Part shown: positions 11,011-21,453 of the stretch, in pieces
Layout: the number at the start of each line of letters is the position of its first letter
Position numbering within the stretch: position 1 is the first letter of the stretch
DNA from: Siphonodentalium dalli
Lineage: Eukaryota; Mollusca; Scaphopoda; Gadilida; Siphonodentaliidae
NCBI GenBank assembly: GCA_032622095.1
Contig: CP136065.1
Coordinates: forward strand, 152,713,577-152,777,576
Length of the DNA: 64,000 nt
Direction of reading: 5' to 3'
The notes under the pieces: generated by a model
Databases searched by the model: none
Told to the model about the DNA's origin: nothing
What the model saw: the letters and a program-made list of their open reading frames with translations, nothing else
Program-made: the position numbers and the translations under genes

Positions 11011-11721
11011 GGTTCCTAAATTTGTGATAAAGTTACCCAGGGCCTATACTATAGATTTACAATAGCCGTGTTTCTCCACGTGGACAGCGTTAGTCGGTAA
11101 TTTCCCAGTCTAGTAAAGCTAGACTTGTGTTCTATAGTACTCGAGCAATTGTGTTCTTGTAAATTCCTTGCATTGGATATTGGAATTTAACAATAGGCGA
11201 TTACCCTTTTTCACACCATACATCGTTGTGAACTGACTATATTCTGAATATTATTATTACTGACTATATTCTGAATAATATTTTCAACATATTCAATACG
11301 TTACCCATATCAGAAACTTGTTGTGTAATATTCAGTGAACAGGGAGAGGAACTATTGTAAGTTATATAACTTGTGTTCCAATCTGTTAACAATTTCGGAA
11401 CACAAATAGTTTTAGTCTTATAATTTTGTTTCGACATCATGAAATCTAACATTTGTAAAACAAATCATCTAAAATGAAGAATCGATAACTAAACAAAGTT
11501 TGACAACCCCCATGCGGAAGGGTTTCGAGAACGACAACAAATGCGACCAGGTACATGCTGTCATGTACAAAAAACAAATTCATCAAGGATTATGAATATA
11601 CAGAATTTTACACTCGTATAATTATAGGCCCGACCTGAAAAATAAAATTCAAACACATGTATGGAATGGTACATGCCCATGCATAATTACATGCATATTC
11701 ACTCAGATTGGTGGTTTTCAG

Positions 11722-11942
11722 CCGGAGAAGTGAGCCTGGGTAATTCAAATGGAATTGTAACCGATTACGAATCAGTCTATACCATGCTGGACCAGGACGG
11801 TTGCGTCAACATCAACATATCGGTAACAGATGGCCTCCATTACGCGGCAGACGACTGCCCGGTTTGTGTTCTAATCATTGACGTCAACGAGCCTCCAGTT
11901 TTCACACAGACTCAGTATGACGTTGAATTAAATGAACAGGAC
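11722..11942 (+). CDS. Cadherin gene exon E (EC repeat end plus linker)
   Basis: The acceptor is GGTGGTTTTCAG| at 11721 and the donor GAC|GTAAGT at 11943. The exon begins with CC, completing A+CC (Thr) from exon D, and then GEVSLGN. It encodes 73 codons, including VNINISVTDGLHYAADDCPV and LIIDVNEPPVF, the canonical D-V-N-E-P-P-V-F interdomain calcium-binding linker, then the first strand of the next repeat (YDVELNEQD). It ends in phase 0. The two cysteines of CPVC in the last strand are unusual for classical cadherins. The reading frame is open upstream of the acceptor, but that part is intronic and shows no cadherin pattern. Confidence 0.9.
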
Positions 11943-12139
11943 GTAAGTATTCTTAGATGTATACAAGTTTCCTATTTCTTTTTCTTTTCTTCGCCGACCG
12001 CAGTTAAAGGGACTAAACGGACTAAATGGGTTCATGCGAACTAAAATAAATTTTATAACTGTCTGTAAAACAACAAGTACATTTAAAAATAGATCACATG
12101 GACAAATAGATTTGACTTTGTTTTTATTTTCATTATTAA

Positions 12140-12396
12140 AGGTACTCAATCCGATTAGACGCATCCTAAATTACTATTTCTTTGGCTTTGGTGGTAAAAC
12201 ATATTTGATTCGATTCGAGGAACCCACCTTTCAAAGCTCAGAGTGATCAGATATTGATTTTTGAAATGTGTTAATTTTTGGAGATGTGGGCCACTTCCAC
12301 GTCTCAAATGGACAATTTACGGACACATTGCGGGTGTAAGATGGACAACTCTAAAATCAAGTGGTTATTATTAACAACTTGATTTTAGAGTTATCC
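12140..12396. mobile_element. TTAA foldback MITE (AGGTACTC family), copy B, truncated
   Basis: The left end is complete, with TTAA at 12136-12139 and the AGGTACTCAATCCGATTA terminus. The sequence follows the family through the central GTGGTTATTATTAAC turn and then stops abruptly at about 12396, next to an unrelated repeat. The right arm is missing. Confidence 0.75.
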
Positions 12397-12921
12397 CCGT
12401 GGCCAATACAAAACTGCTAATTAGTTTAACAAAACAATATTTTACTACATATCATAACTTATGGACTGAAATGGTCATCAGTTGGAGAATTTTCCAACCT
12501 GAGGGGGAGTATGAGGTTTGAAATTTCCAACACTAGGAAAGCTTCATTTGAGGCCAGTCTAGATGCTAGGATTTGCGATTTTCGTGTATAGTTTTCAAAT
12601 TTTCTCACACCGGGCCGAACAACCATGGTCAGCCCGGTGTGTCCTGGTCTCTTGTCCATATAGCCGTGTGCATTTGTCTGGGGTTAGACCACTAGATGTT
12701 AGGATTTATGCAATTTTTAAGGTTAAAACTGGAATATAGAACCATGGTTCATGAATATGTAGGATATTAGGCATGAGCACTGAGGAGGTGCAAGGGGGTG
12801 CAAATGGAATTACTATGCAAAACTTGTGTTGGGTCTGATTTTGATTCAAGGGGGGTGCAGTTGGAACTTGACAACCCCCCCCCCCCCAACGAATACCCTC
12901 TAGCCACGTCATTGTGTGTGG
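12397..12921. mobile_element. Truncated copy of the 50.6-kb hAT-like element
   Basis: This stretch matches, in reverse complement, much of the element at 50632-51744. Shared blocks are CAATACAAAACTGCTAATTAG, GGTCATCAGTTGGAGAATTTTCC, GCTTCATTTGAGGCCAGTCTAGATGCTAGGATT, the poly-C tract and CCCTCTAGCCACGTC at its right end. The end corresponding to the CAGGGATG terminus is present, with changes; the other end is lost at the junction with the foldback. Confidence 0.7.
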
Positions 12922-14037
12922 TTATATATAGAATACCCCAGGTGAGACTAAAGAATGGCATAACCTGTTTAATGAACAGTGAACGATTTTGTGTTCTCTT
13001 CCCCTTTCCCGACTTGAATTATTCATTCAGTTTAATAATATTCGGTTTTCGGTAGAAGTAGGGCTTCATATATCTCTCTCGTATATAGAGTATGCAGTGC
13101 AGGGCATTTTACAATTACATGGAATTCGTCGCCGAGTTCCAATTTACATAAAGTACTCCTTTTGTCTGAATAATCTGAACCTACCAGGATCTAAGATGCC
13201 CGCTATGTGCTTAAATATCACTTTTACGAAATAACGGGCATTTTTAAAGATTCATACCCAAAACTTGAAGAGACAAATTTATGGAACAATATAGACAGTA
13301 TACTTGAAAGGATGTGTGGGTTTGGTGTTCAATTTTACAAAGTCAGCCCAAATGTTCACCAGGACATGCATACATGCATGGTCGTAATATTTTCGTACCA
13401 CGTATGAGCCATGCAAGAGAAATTTGGGGACGCTACCTATTCCCACCAGCTGTTTATACGCAGATACAGGTAGTACGTATATCATAACCATTGAGTTGTC
13501 GCGCTTGCTACAAGTCTGAAGTATCGACTCTTAGTTCTTTGAGCGACTCATAATTATTAGGACTAAATTTAACATAGTAACCAAACTGTCCACCTTTGCG
13601 ATGCTCTGGCAATCAACACAGTCGATAAACACAGGTATTACTTATATAACTTTCTATTCTCTGAGAAGTCTTACCGAAATCATATAAATTTATCATCTTT
13701 TTCAACTTTCCGCACGAAGTTCTAGCGCTATTTATTTGTCCACCTCAGAGAAGATTCAATTCTTTTCCTTGATAATCAAAGCCGAAAATTAATACAGAAC
13801 ATAGATATTCATAAGTATATACTATGCATGGGGTCACTTAACCAACGCATACTTGTGACAGAAATATATGTATTGTTCCATGCCCAATTTAAGGAAAAGT
13901 ATGCTTTTTTCATTAGACCAGTGATAAAGCCATGACATATATCAGTACTTTACTTAGTTCTCCGTGACAATGATGACATGTACGTATAAGTACTATTTTT
14001 GTTAATCTATCGATATTTCGGATAACGAACATGACAA

Positions 14038-14345
14038 GGGCCTCGGTGGCCCAGTCGGTTAAGGGTATAAATAAAGCGCTAGCGATGAGGGTTCAAATCC
14101 ACATGTTTCCATAATGGACTTTGTAACTCGAAATCGTTATCTGGTGGAGTTGCCAGTTACTCGCCGGTGGCCGGTGGTTTGCCGCACATTGTCGACGAGT
14201 TTATCAGCCATTGAAATCACTCATATATTAGCTGTAAGAGTACGCATTTCCTCCAGTCTGAACATGACAAAACCAACACACTATTCTTATATACATTTAA
14301 TGGGTCCCAACACCTTCGTGGTGTGTAAATATGGACACAAATGAT
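14038..14345 (+). mobile_element. tRNA-derived SINE
   Basis: The head contains an RNA polymerase III A-box-like TGGCCCAGTCGG (about 14048) and a B-box GGTTCAAATCC (about 14090) at tRNA spacing. The stem pairings of a functional tRNA are not kept, so this is a SINE head and not a tRNA gene. The body continues with GGTGGAGTTGCCAGT..., CGGTGGCCGGTGGTTTGCC and TTTCCTCC, and fades out at about 14345. By recollection, similar SINE heads occur in molluscan and other lophotrochozoan genomes; this is not verified here. Confidence 0.7.
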
Positions 14346-15046
14346 GAGTCTGTAAAATCATCACCACCAAAAAGAACACGATGAATTAAATAGACTTTGT
14401 CTCTAGTCTAATGAGTCACAATTATATACGAAATAAATTTATTAACCGAGTGCGATCGCGTGGTTAATACATTTCGACGAATTTGAGATCCATTTTATCA
14501 GATACTCACATTTTAGCACGGAAAAACTATCTCGAATCGGCTGGGGTTAAGTTAAAACTTTTCATCTTGACAGAATTGTTCAACCACCCTTTTAACCCAT
14601 ATTTCACAGTCAACACTAAATAACCCAACACAAATTGAATATTTATAATTATATTCTATAATATACTTAATATAATAATAACATTGTTCGATATGTTGCG
14701 CTAAACTCTTACGTCACTGCGCGTGCCGGTAATACACGTTTGTCTTACTAAAACATACGAGGCCGGGTTTAGGGGCTAATTATGTGATAAATATTAAATA
14801 CCAACTATAGCAGATATCAATTCCAGAGATTGAGACATTTGAAATGAATATGCACTTTCCATAATTCACAAAATATGTTTGTTCTGAGGCTTGAATGGTA
14901 TGAGTTGCTTCAAACGAGTCTTGGCAACCATAACAAGATCGGTTGATGGTGATGTGATACGATCATGTGACCGGGGAGGTCTGAAGTTCAAGTCGATTGG
15001 GTCTAAATAGTCTTGTTGCTAGAAAACAGTTCTCAACTATTTACAG

Positions 15047-15768
15047 GCTCCCGGAATAATACCAACTATACCCTTCAAATATACAGATGAAGACCTTACA
15101 GATAGTCACACATTTAGCATCGCAAGTGGCAACGAGTTAGGATATTTCAGGATAGAATCCACCACAGGACAGCTGAGTCTTGCAAAAGATTGTGACTTTG
15201 ATGGATCGTGTCCAGAAGCATCCGTCTTGCATATCGAGTTAAACGACAGAGGTGGTCTCAGTTCCGATTGCACTATCAACGTGCTCGTCAAAGATACGAA
15301 CGACAACTCTCCATCATTTCCGCTGTCGAATTATCCAATATTTATATCCGAGAACACTTCACTGAACGATGCAATTTTGGAATTCGGTGCCACGGACTCA
15401 GACAGCGACCTCAATGGGGCTGTCACCTATTCCATTCCGGGTATGGGTTTCGGTGTTGAGTATTTTTCTGTTGATTCGACGGGTCAGTTAAAACTCAAGA
15501 AATCATTCAACCTGGCATCTTCCTTCGCCTTCACCGTATGTGCTTCAGATATGGGATCCAATCCACGAAAATCGTGCGCTCAAGTTGACGTCACATACAC
15601 GCGAACGACGACCATCTCCCCCATGCGGATAGAAAAACCTCAGCCATGCTTCCTCTGTACTGAGGGTAGTATAGCGGTAATAAGTATGCTCGCGGTAGCT
15701 GGAGGGATCATAATAGGCGCCATTTTATTCGTCATTTGGACCAAACTTCTCAGCAACCCATTACACAG
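15047..15768 (+). CDS. Cadherin gene exon F (two EC units, stalk, transmembrane helix)
   Basis: The large 240-codon exon follows CTATTTACAG| at 15046 in phase 0, matching exon E. Residues about 1-80 complete an EC repeat (YTDEDLTDSHTFSIASGNEL, TTGQLSL, SVLHIELNDRGG). VLVKDTNDNSPSFPL is the canonical D-x-N-D-N-x-P linker. A final membrane-proximal EC unit follows (YPIFISENTSLNDAILEFGA, ATDSDSDLNGAVTYSI, DSTGQLKL, FTVCASD). Residues about 185-205 form a Thr-rich stalk and PCFLC. Residues about 208-231 (GSIAVISMLAVAGGIIIGAI to FVIW) form one transmembrane helix, then TKLLSNPLH begins a cytoplasmic tail. The donor is CACAG|GTAGGT (phase 2). The protein is a type I adhesion molecule; extracellular calcium-dependent binding is the family role, and the partner is unknown. 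Confidence 0.95.
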
Positions 15769-16128
15769 GTAGGTTGAATGACAATCCAGATCATGTCATG
15801 ACAGTGTGCGTTTAGGGTACGTTCGTACAGTGATCAGTTTGGACAGTATTGTATGTAGGCATTTCGTCACTGAACGCCACATGGTGCCATAATATGCATG
15901 ACAATATGCAAGTACAATGCATCATTCCAACGGCTTGAGAATTACAATTGCTGTAGTTCAACGTGTAGATGTACTACTAACATTTGCCTTGAAATAGCTT
16001 TATGATTGATTCTTGTGAGAAAATTGCATGCTATTTATAGGCAAATTTCGTTAGCATCGCTATATAGGTGGAATTACAGAGTTTGTACTTCTCACGTATA
16101 TTTAGCTGTGATACAGATGCATTTTTAA

Positions 16129-16486
16129 AGGTACTCAATCCGATTAGACGCTCCTAAATTACTATTTCTTTGGCTTTGGGAGTAAAAAAATATTTGATTC
16201 GAGTCGAGGAACCCACCCTTCAAAGCTCAGAGTGATCAGATATCGATTTTTGAAATGTGTTAATTTTTTGAGATGTGGGCCACTTCCACGTCTCAAACGG
16301 ACAAATTACGTGTGTAAGATGGATAACTCTAAAATCAAGTGATTATTATTAACAATAATAACCACTTGATTTTAGAGTTATCCATCTTACACCCGCAATT
16401 TGTCCGTAATTTGAAGGGTGGGTTCCTCGACTCGAATCAAATATGTCGAAATAGTAATTTAGGATGCTTAATCGGATTGAGTACCT
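16129..16486. mobile_element. TTAA foldback MITE (AGGTACTC family), copy C
   Basis: A 358-bp element with TTAA at 16125-16128 and 16487-16490, and AGGTACTC/GAGTACCT ends. Its centre is a strong palindrome around GATTATTATTAACAATAATAACC flanked by GATAACTCTAAAATCAAGTG and its complement. The right arm lacks part of the family sequence. It lies 60 bp before a candidate tail exon. Confidence 0.85.
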
Positions 16487-16546
16487 TTAAGCATTTTACG
16501 TTCGTGTTCTGGTACATTTGGCCTTTTGCAATCTCTGAACCTTCAG

Positions 16547-16607
16547 ACGTTCGGATAGCTGCTATCAGGAACTCATCCATGCAGATGATCTAGACATTTG
16601 GACTTTG
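16547..16607 (+). CDS. Candidate cadherin cytoplasmic exon G (tentative)
   Basis: A good acceptor (CTCTGAACCTTCAG| at 16546) is followed by one base completing the phase-2 codon of exon F (AG+A, Arg). The frame then reads RSDSCYQELIHADDLDIWTL, acidic and soluble as expected for a short cytoplasmic tail. The donor TTG|GTGCAG at 16608 is weak. If used, the exon ends in phase 0 and feeds the 18026 exon in its more protein-like frame. If it is not used, the frame runs on to VQELLYL and stops at 16626, so this could instead be a terminal exon. There is no family match; support is splice-site and phase logic only. Confidence 0.35.
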
Positions 16608-16968
16608 GTGCAGGAGTTATTATACTTGTGAAGTGAAAGGGATTATGTGCATTTTACGAACATCTATCAATTGGTTGAGGTGTGCTTGATCGGGCCACAA
16701 TCGATACCTGTTTTCCTTGTAAATTTCAGTTATAAATTCGAGTTTTTAATTATTACTGACTTTTGAATGTGCATTGTGAATTTTCCTCAGCCCATGTACT
16801 AGTTTATCCCGTGAAACAAACGTCTATACATGCATATATTTTAAACAAATTTAAAAACAAAACCAATTTGGATTAGATATATCTCATTGGTGATGTATAG
16901 GTTCCTGGTCCTAGAAATGCCTGCAAAAAATACCAGGCAAATATGCCAGTGTGTAAACGTACCCTTAA

Positions 16969-17087
16969 CCCTTTCAGTGCCAAGTCCGATTTATTTATCA
17001 ACCCATATTTCCATTATAATCAATAAATTTGAAAAATGATCAAGGAAATATGGGTTGATACAAAAATCGGACTTGGCACTGAAAGGG
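16969..17087. mobile_element. piggyBac-like MITE (TTAA / CCCTTTCAGTGCC), copy 2
   Basis: A compact 119-bp, almost fully palindromic element between TTAA sites 16965-16968 and 17088-17091. The inverted arms are about 44 bp and begin CCCTTTCAGTGCCAAGTCCG and continue to ATCAACCCATATTTCC. It lacks the CTCTTATATATGCGAG module seen in longer relatives and shares its termini with the element at 49650. Confidence 0.9.
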
Positions 17088-17291
17088 TTAATGCGTTCCA
17101 TGTACCAATATCGGTATTAGAGTTCGACAATAGGACGTGTCATGCCTGGCTCAAATTACGTACTGTGTTGTATCGGTACTGATGGGAAATCCTTATATTT
17201 TTGCATGTATATAATTTGCATCTTTAATTGGCACGATGTTCTGTTTATGCGGCAAATAAGTCTGGGTATTTGAATGAAATATAACAATGAC

Positions 17292-17359
17292 ACATTATAA
17301 GGAGTATACATTATAAGGACTATACATTATAAGGAGTATACATTATAAGGAGTATACAT
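17292..17359. repeat. 16-bp tandem repeat, four copies
   Basis: The unit ATTATAAGGAGTATAC is repeated about four times with one G-to-C difference. Confidence 0.9.
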
Positions 17360-18025
17360 AATTTTTTTATCCAAAAATACGACCCTTGTATTTATCAAGT
17401 CGAGTCTAAACACCAACAAAACGATGACACAGTTATCAAAGAGTTTACGATTGGTGTGGTATTTTATATACATGTACTATACGTCTGCTTACATGGCCAA
17501 AATACACGTACGAAACATCACCAGCTGGGACTCACACGAACCTAGATCGGTTGAGTTAAAGAATATCAGCAACAACCATCTGAACTAAGGTTAACATATC
17601 GCATTTCTCTAAAAATTATAATGATGTTTACTATGAAACTAATATGTGATTTAATAAAGCATTATTATCATATATTTATAAAGGGATTATTTGTGTTCCC
17701 GTTGACTTCTCATCTTACGTCATCGTCGCGTGATCTTGTGTTCGCGAGTTGATGTGGCGATGACTATAGGAGCAATTCGGCAGAGTTTCCGGTACCCATT
17801 TATACAAAACGAACCGCCACAAATGATACTCTAAATCCCAGCGGTTAATTTTGTTTAGGATCAGTTCGAACGACTCTGAGTGGGAATGCTCAGCTGCAAT
17901 ACAATCTTGACACAAATCACAAGCCACTGAACTATACATGTAAACACAATCGCGGGCATATCATTTATTGATTATAATTATTTATACTCCAAGTAATTTA
18001 TTGATTATAATTATTTATACTGCAG

Positions 18026-18184
18026 CTTTTGTGTACGACTGTCGAGGCCAAGAAAGGTCCCAGTGAGAGAACGACCGACTATCCGAACCAGAAAGGCAAC
18101 AAGGTCGGTCCAACACAAGATAGAACGAGTATATTGTATGCTCGTGATGTACATGTATTTTCACAGTCATATCATTCAGCTTAA
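18026..18184 (+). CDS. Candidate cadherin terminal exon H (tentative)
   Basis: TTTATACTGCAG| at 18025 is a plausible acceptor. In phase 0 the exon reads 52 codons (LLCTTVEAKKGPSERTTDYP, then NQKGNKVGPTQDRTSILYAR, then DVHVFSQSYHSA) and stops with TAA at 18182: hydrophilic and tail-like. Direct splicing from exon F is phase 2 and would instead read SFCVRLSRPRKVPV..., ending at a TGA a few codons later. Using exon G shifts the frame to the first reading. An AATAAA follows at 18256. The exon has no recognised motif, such as a catenin-binding one. That a terminal exon lies here is moderately supported; which frame is used is not settled. Confidence 0.4.
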   Translation, partial: LLCTTVEAKKGPSERTTDYPNQKGNKVGPTQDRTSILYARDVHVFSQSYHSA

Positions 18185-18255
18185 TATCTCCTGATTTATT
18201 TAACGCCCCATGGCGTTGGCAGCGAAATTGGAATTCTATAATTCTGAACTATGAT

Positions 18256-18261
18256 AATAAA
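18256..18261 (+). promoter_or_regulatory. Candidate polyadenylation signal
   Basis: AATAAA occurs 72 bp after the stop of candidate exon H and is followed by T/G-containing sequence. In AT-rich DNA this hexamer is common, so it only supports the exon H model by position. Confidence 0.4.
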
Positions 18262-18823
18262 TTTGATATTCCTGGAACTCATATATACGTTGAACATTAT
18301 TTTTCTGCATATTGCTTGGGAAGGATTCTCTTAATAGTTTTATGTGAAACTAATTTTCGGTGCATGCTGACAAATTAGACAATTCAAGAGGCGTTCATAA
18401 TGCAATACATTCTATGTTTTCAGAATTTCTGATTCAGAATATATCCACTTCCGAATTTCAATTCCATTGTGCACTTTTATTGGGATTAAACGCTAAGGAG
18501 GTTGCATTAATGAACTTCCAGGTTACACACCGAGCCAATAAATATGAAATGGCCAAATTGTAACTCAAAATAATATTAGTTCATTTGCCGACGAAGTAAA
18601 ATTGGATTTGATAATTAAGACGATTGGATGTACGGCTTACGTAGATCAAGTGTGACTCGAATCACCCAACTTCCAGAATCATAAGTAAAAGAGCAACCCT
18701 TCCTATTATTTCTAGAGTCGGAGGCGAGCGACGTGTTAATGGGAACCATAAATTCGCATCCGATTCCACAAAGAAGACGACAAAGCTTGCCTTCTGGCAT
18801 ACAGGTTGGTTAATTTCGCTTTA

Positions 18824-18951
18824 CAGTAATGCCCTAAGTAATCGACTCCATAACCACAGCAGAATTATTGGTAACTTTTCAGGATTTAGTTGGAAATATG
18901 GCTTGTTGCCATTCATCGGAAAGCTCTCCCCGAGAATTTAGAGCATTACTG
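18824..18951. mobile_element. Tc1/mariner-like MITE (TA / CAGTAATGCCC), copy 1
   Basis: A 128-bp element begins CAGTAATGCCCTAAGTAATC after TA (18822-18823) and ends GAGCATTACTG before TA (18952-18953). TA target sites with CAGT termini fit Tc1/mariner-derived MITEs. The interior (GGATTTAGTTGGAAATATGG, ATTCATCGGAAAGCTCTC) is shared with the element at 40021. Confidence 0.75.
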
Positions 18952-19345
18952 TACGTGGAACAGTCGATACACGCCACCGCTTTTTCAGAAATAAGCGACA
19001 ATTTTCTATTTGATAAGTCGTTCAGTGACATATAAGCTCAAGTTCGAATAGAATCAACCAAATGGTATTGTGAATAAATTAATTAATTATAAATGACTTT
19101 AATAAGTCTGTGTGTGGCATGCAATAGTATATAACACATTTACCGACCTGGCGGACCATATATAGTGTACTAATCGTACTAAACTCGTCCCATACCATTT
19201 GTCTTGTAAAATGTGCAGTCACACTTCTTGAACGTGCAGAATTTTTTTTTTTTAAATCTAGGGTGCGCTGGCATGAACACTTTTCCAACATTGCAGAAAT
19301 ATCAGTTCCTGATTGCTAGAATTTTAAAAGATGTTATGACCTTTA

Positions 19346-19440
19346 TTTGCATTACCCCGTGTGGGAACGGGGTAGAATATGCCTACCGCCCCACTGTTAG
19401 GGGTAAGAATCCCTAAATGTGGCACCCTGTTTGTCGTGGG
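19346..19440. repeat. Short GC-rich palindromic repeat
   Basis: It contains the hairpin TACCCCGTGTGGGAACGGGGTA, a second CCCC/GGGG pairing and CACCCTG...GGGGTGCA. Its composition is unlike the AT-rich surroundings. It is probably part of an unidentified interspersed repeat. Confidence 0.4.
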
Positions 19441-19904
19441 GTGCATCCCGTGATGTGTGGTGTAGGAGTCATGGAGGTACTAGGGCGGCCGTTTCACGTG
19501 AGGAATCGAGAGTTATAAAGTTGATATGACAGTGAATTATTAGTTATATTTGCTGAATATATTTCATGCAGGTTTTATATGTTTACTGTTTTCAAATAAG
19601 TATTCATATCTGTTTTGATATTCTGTTTTATATGTGTTTGCACAATGGTCAGTTTCTTAATGGTTCTGAAACCAATTGAGCACTCACGGTGCGTTTTATT
19701 TGTATATATTTCGTTTCTAATTCACGGTAATTTGTAAACACAGTTGCTTCACTCGATTTTGATAATCTGTTTCTTCTCGTCGTGACATGGCCTTGTTGCT
19801 AAAATGACGTTAAACCTTAATCAAAAGTCAAAAGTTCATAAATGCCTCGAAAATAGGCAAAGTCCGAAAATAAACGGAAATTGTCCGAAACAACTTCAGG
19901 GTCA

Positions 19905-20235
19905 TAATTGGCCCCCTGGGCCAAACTTTTTTGGCCGAAAAATGTTTGGGCCGAGTCAAAAAAAGTGGGTCGAATTTAAGTTTTCCCTCTGCTTGGTCGG
20001 AAAAATTTAGGAAATTGGTCCCATATTCTTATATGGCTACCTGGGACAAACAATTTTGGTCGAAAATACTCTAGGTCGAGTCAGAAAAAATGGGTCGAAA
20101 TAAAGTTTCCTCTCTACTCGGACAGGAAAGTTTGGTAAGATGTGGCAAATGGCCCTGGGAACATAATTTCGACCCACTTTTTCGGACTGGACCCAACAGA
20201 TTTTCGGCCAAAATTTTGAGAGCCGGTGCATCCTA
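19905..20235. repeat. Degenerate direct and inverted repeats (GGCCGAAAA / GTGGGTCGAA)
   Basis: A unit of about 120 bp containing TTTTGG(C/T)CGAAAA, GCCGAGTCA.AAAAA.TGGG and TCGAAT.AAGTTT appears twice directly (about 19920 and 20042). It appears a third time inverted at about 20160-20215 (CGACCCACTTTTTCGG, TTTTCGGCCAAAAT). It is noncoding. Confidence 0.6.
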
Positions 20236-20666
20236 TTCCACTGTTAGGTGAGAGTGGCACCTAAGATTTTTCTAACATCTTTTGTTAATTGTAGATGAGA
20301 TGTAGCTATCGGATGTTCGTTTTGGGCCGACTTCTCCTGTATTCCTCTGACATGCGTGGACGATGTTGTGAAGTTACATATCTACTAACTCAAGTTACTT
20401 GTTGATTCGGGAAACAACATTGTGTAGAAAGCCAACGACTTTCAACAAGACTGAACCATTGAGTACACATACGCTGCTGACGGATGACATTTCCGCCCAT
20501 GAAACCATCGGCACATCTTGTCTAATTTCGCACCAATATGAAATTCAAGGAAAGCGACCGTAGCCGCGACAAGCGGGGTACCGAGGCCCGATTAGTCATC
20601 TCACGTTTAAACACCCATGTTTAAGTTCGAAATTTAAATGGTCGCTTTGCCTTTCTGCCACAATAA

Positions 20667-20884
20667 CCCTTTCAGATGCGATGATGCAGCATTAAAGATC
20701 ATGTGCCAGTGCCTTCTCTGATATATGCGAGTCTCCCATAGGGAGCCTTGTATATATAAGAGAATGAATGCCCTGGCTTACGAGGTCAATGTAAATATTG
20801 TTAAGCCAATGTATTCTCTTATATAAGAGAATGAATTGGCACAGGGTTTTCGAAAATTTTCACGAAGCTCCAGTCCAGGAAGGG
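20667..20884. mobile_element. piggyBac-like MITE, degenerate copy 3
   Basis: The element has CCCTTTCAGATGCG at the left end (flank ATAA instead of TTAA) and CCAGGAAGGGATA at the right. It carries two internal palindromes from the same module as the 7456 element (TATGCGAGTCTCCCATAGGG..., ATTCTCTTATATAAGAGAAT). Mutations in the termini mark it as old. Confidence 0.7.
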
Positions 20885-21014
20885 ATAGCTGCCGTTATAA
20901 CTTTGGCGATGTACGCCAAGTTCTAACTGTGCCAGTGGTATAATTTGGGTGTCAACGTACGGATTAGATGTCAGTGCATGAAAGAATAGTGACCGAATTT
21001 ATACCTCCGGTTAA

Positions 21015-21290
21015 AGGTACTCAATTCGATTAGACGCTCCTAAACTACTATTTCTTTGGCTTTGGGGGTAAAACAAATATTTGATTCGAGTCGAGGAACC
21101 CACCCTTCAAAGCTCAGAGTGATCATATATCGATTTTTTTAATTTGTTAATTTTTGGAGATGTGGTCCACTTCCACGTGCTCAAACGGACAAATTACGGA
21201 CAATTGAGGGTGTAAGATGGATCACTCTAAAATCAATTGGTTATTATTGTTAATTATAACCACTTTATTTTAGAGTTATCCATCCTACAA
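21015..21290. mobile_element. TTAA foldback MITE (AGGTACTC family), copy D, truncated
   Basis: It begins after TTAA at 21011-21014 with AGGTACTCAATTCGATTAG. It follows the family through the central turn (GGTTATTATTGTTAATTATAACC) and breaks off at about 21290 within the right arm (TTTAGAGTTATCCATCCTAC). Confidence 0.75.
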
Positions 21291-21453
21291 AGGAAGGCGT
21301 ATTTGCGGTACAGTATAATTTCCATGATACATGTAGATATATTATTTTAAATAATAATAATATAAGTTTAAGACATTTGGTTATAAGTCGAGATGACAAA
21401 TCGGTCCCGATTGTTAATACTTTCTAATAATACAGTTCTAAGATACCTCAATA

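Larger units (their letters stand above)
11943..15046. other. Cadherin intron E-F, repeats only
   Basis: No additional exon is seen. The intron holds a truncated TTAA foldback (12140-12396), a truncated hAT-like element (12397-12921) and a SINE (14038-14345). About 12950-14030 and 14350-15040 hold nothing I recognise. Confidence 0.6.

Noticed and set aside
14041-14110. Possible functional tRNA gene
   Set aside because: A and B boxes are present but the acceptor and anticodon stems do not pair, and a SINE body follows.
17715-17939. 74-residue minus-strand frame in the putative last cadherin intron
   Set aside because: No domain recognised and no conserved splice context. Single-frame openness at this length is expected by chance.
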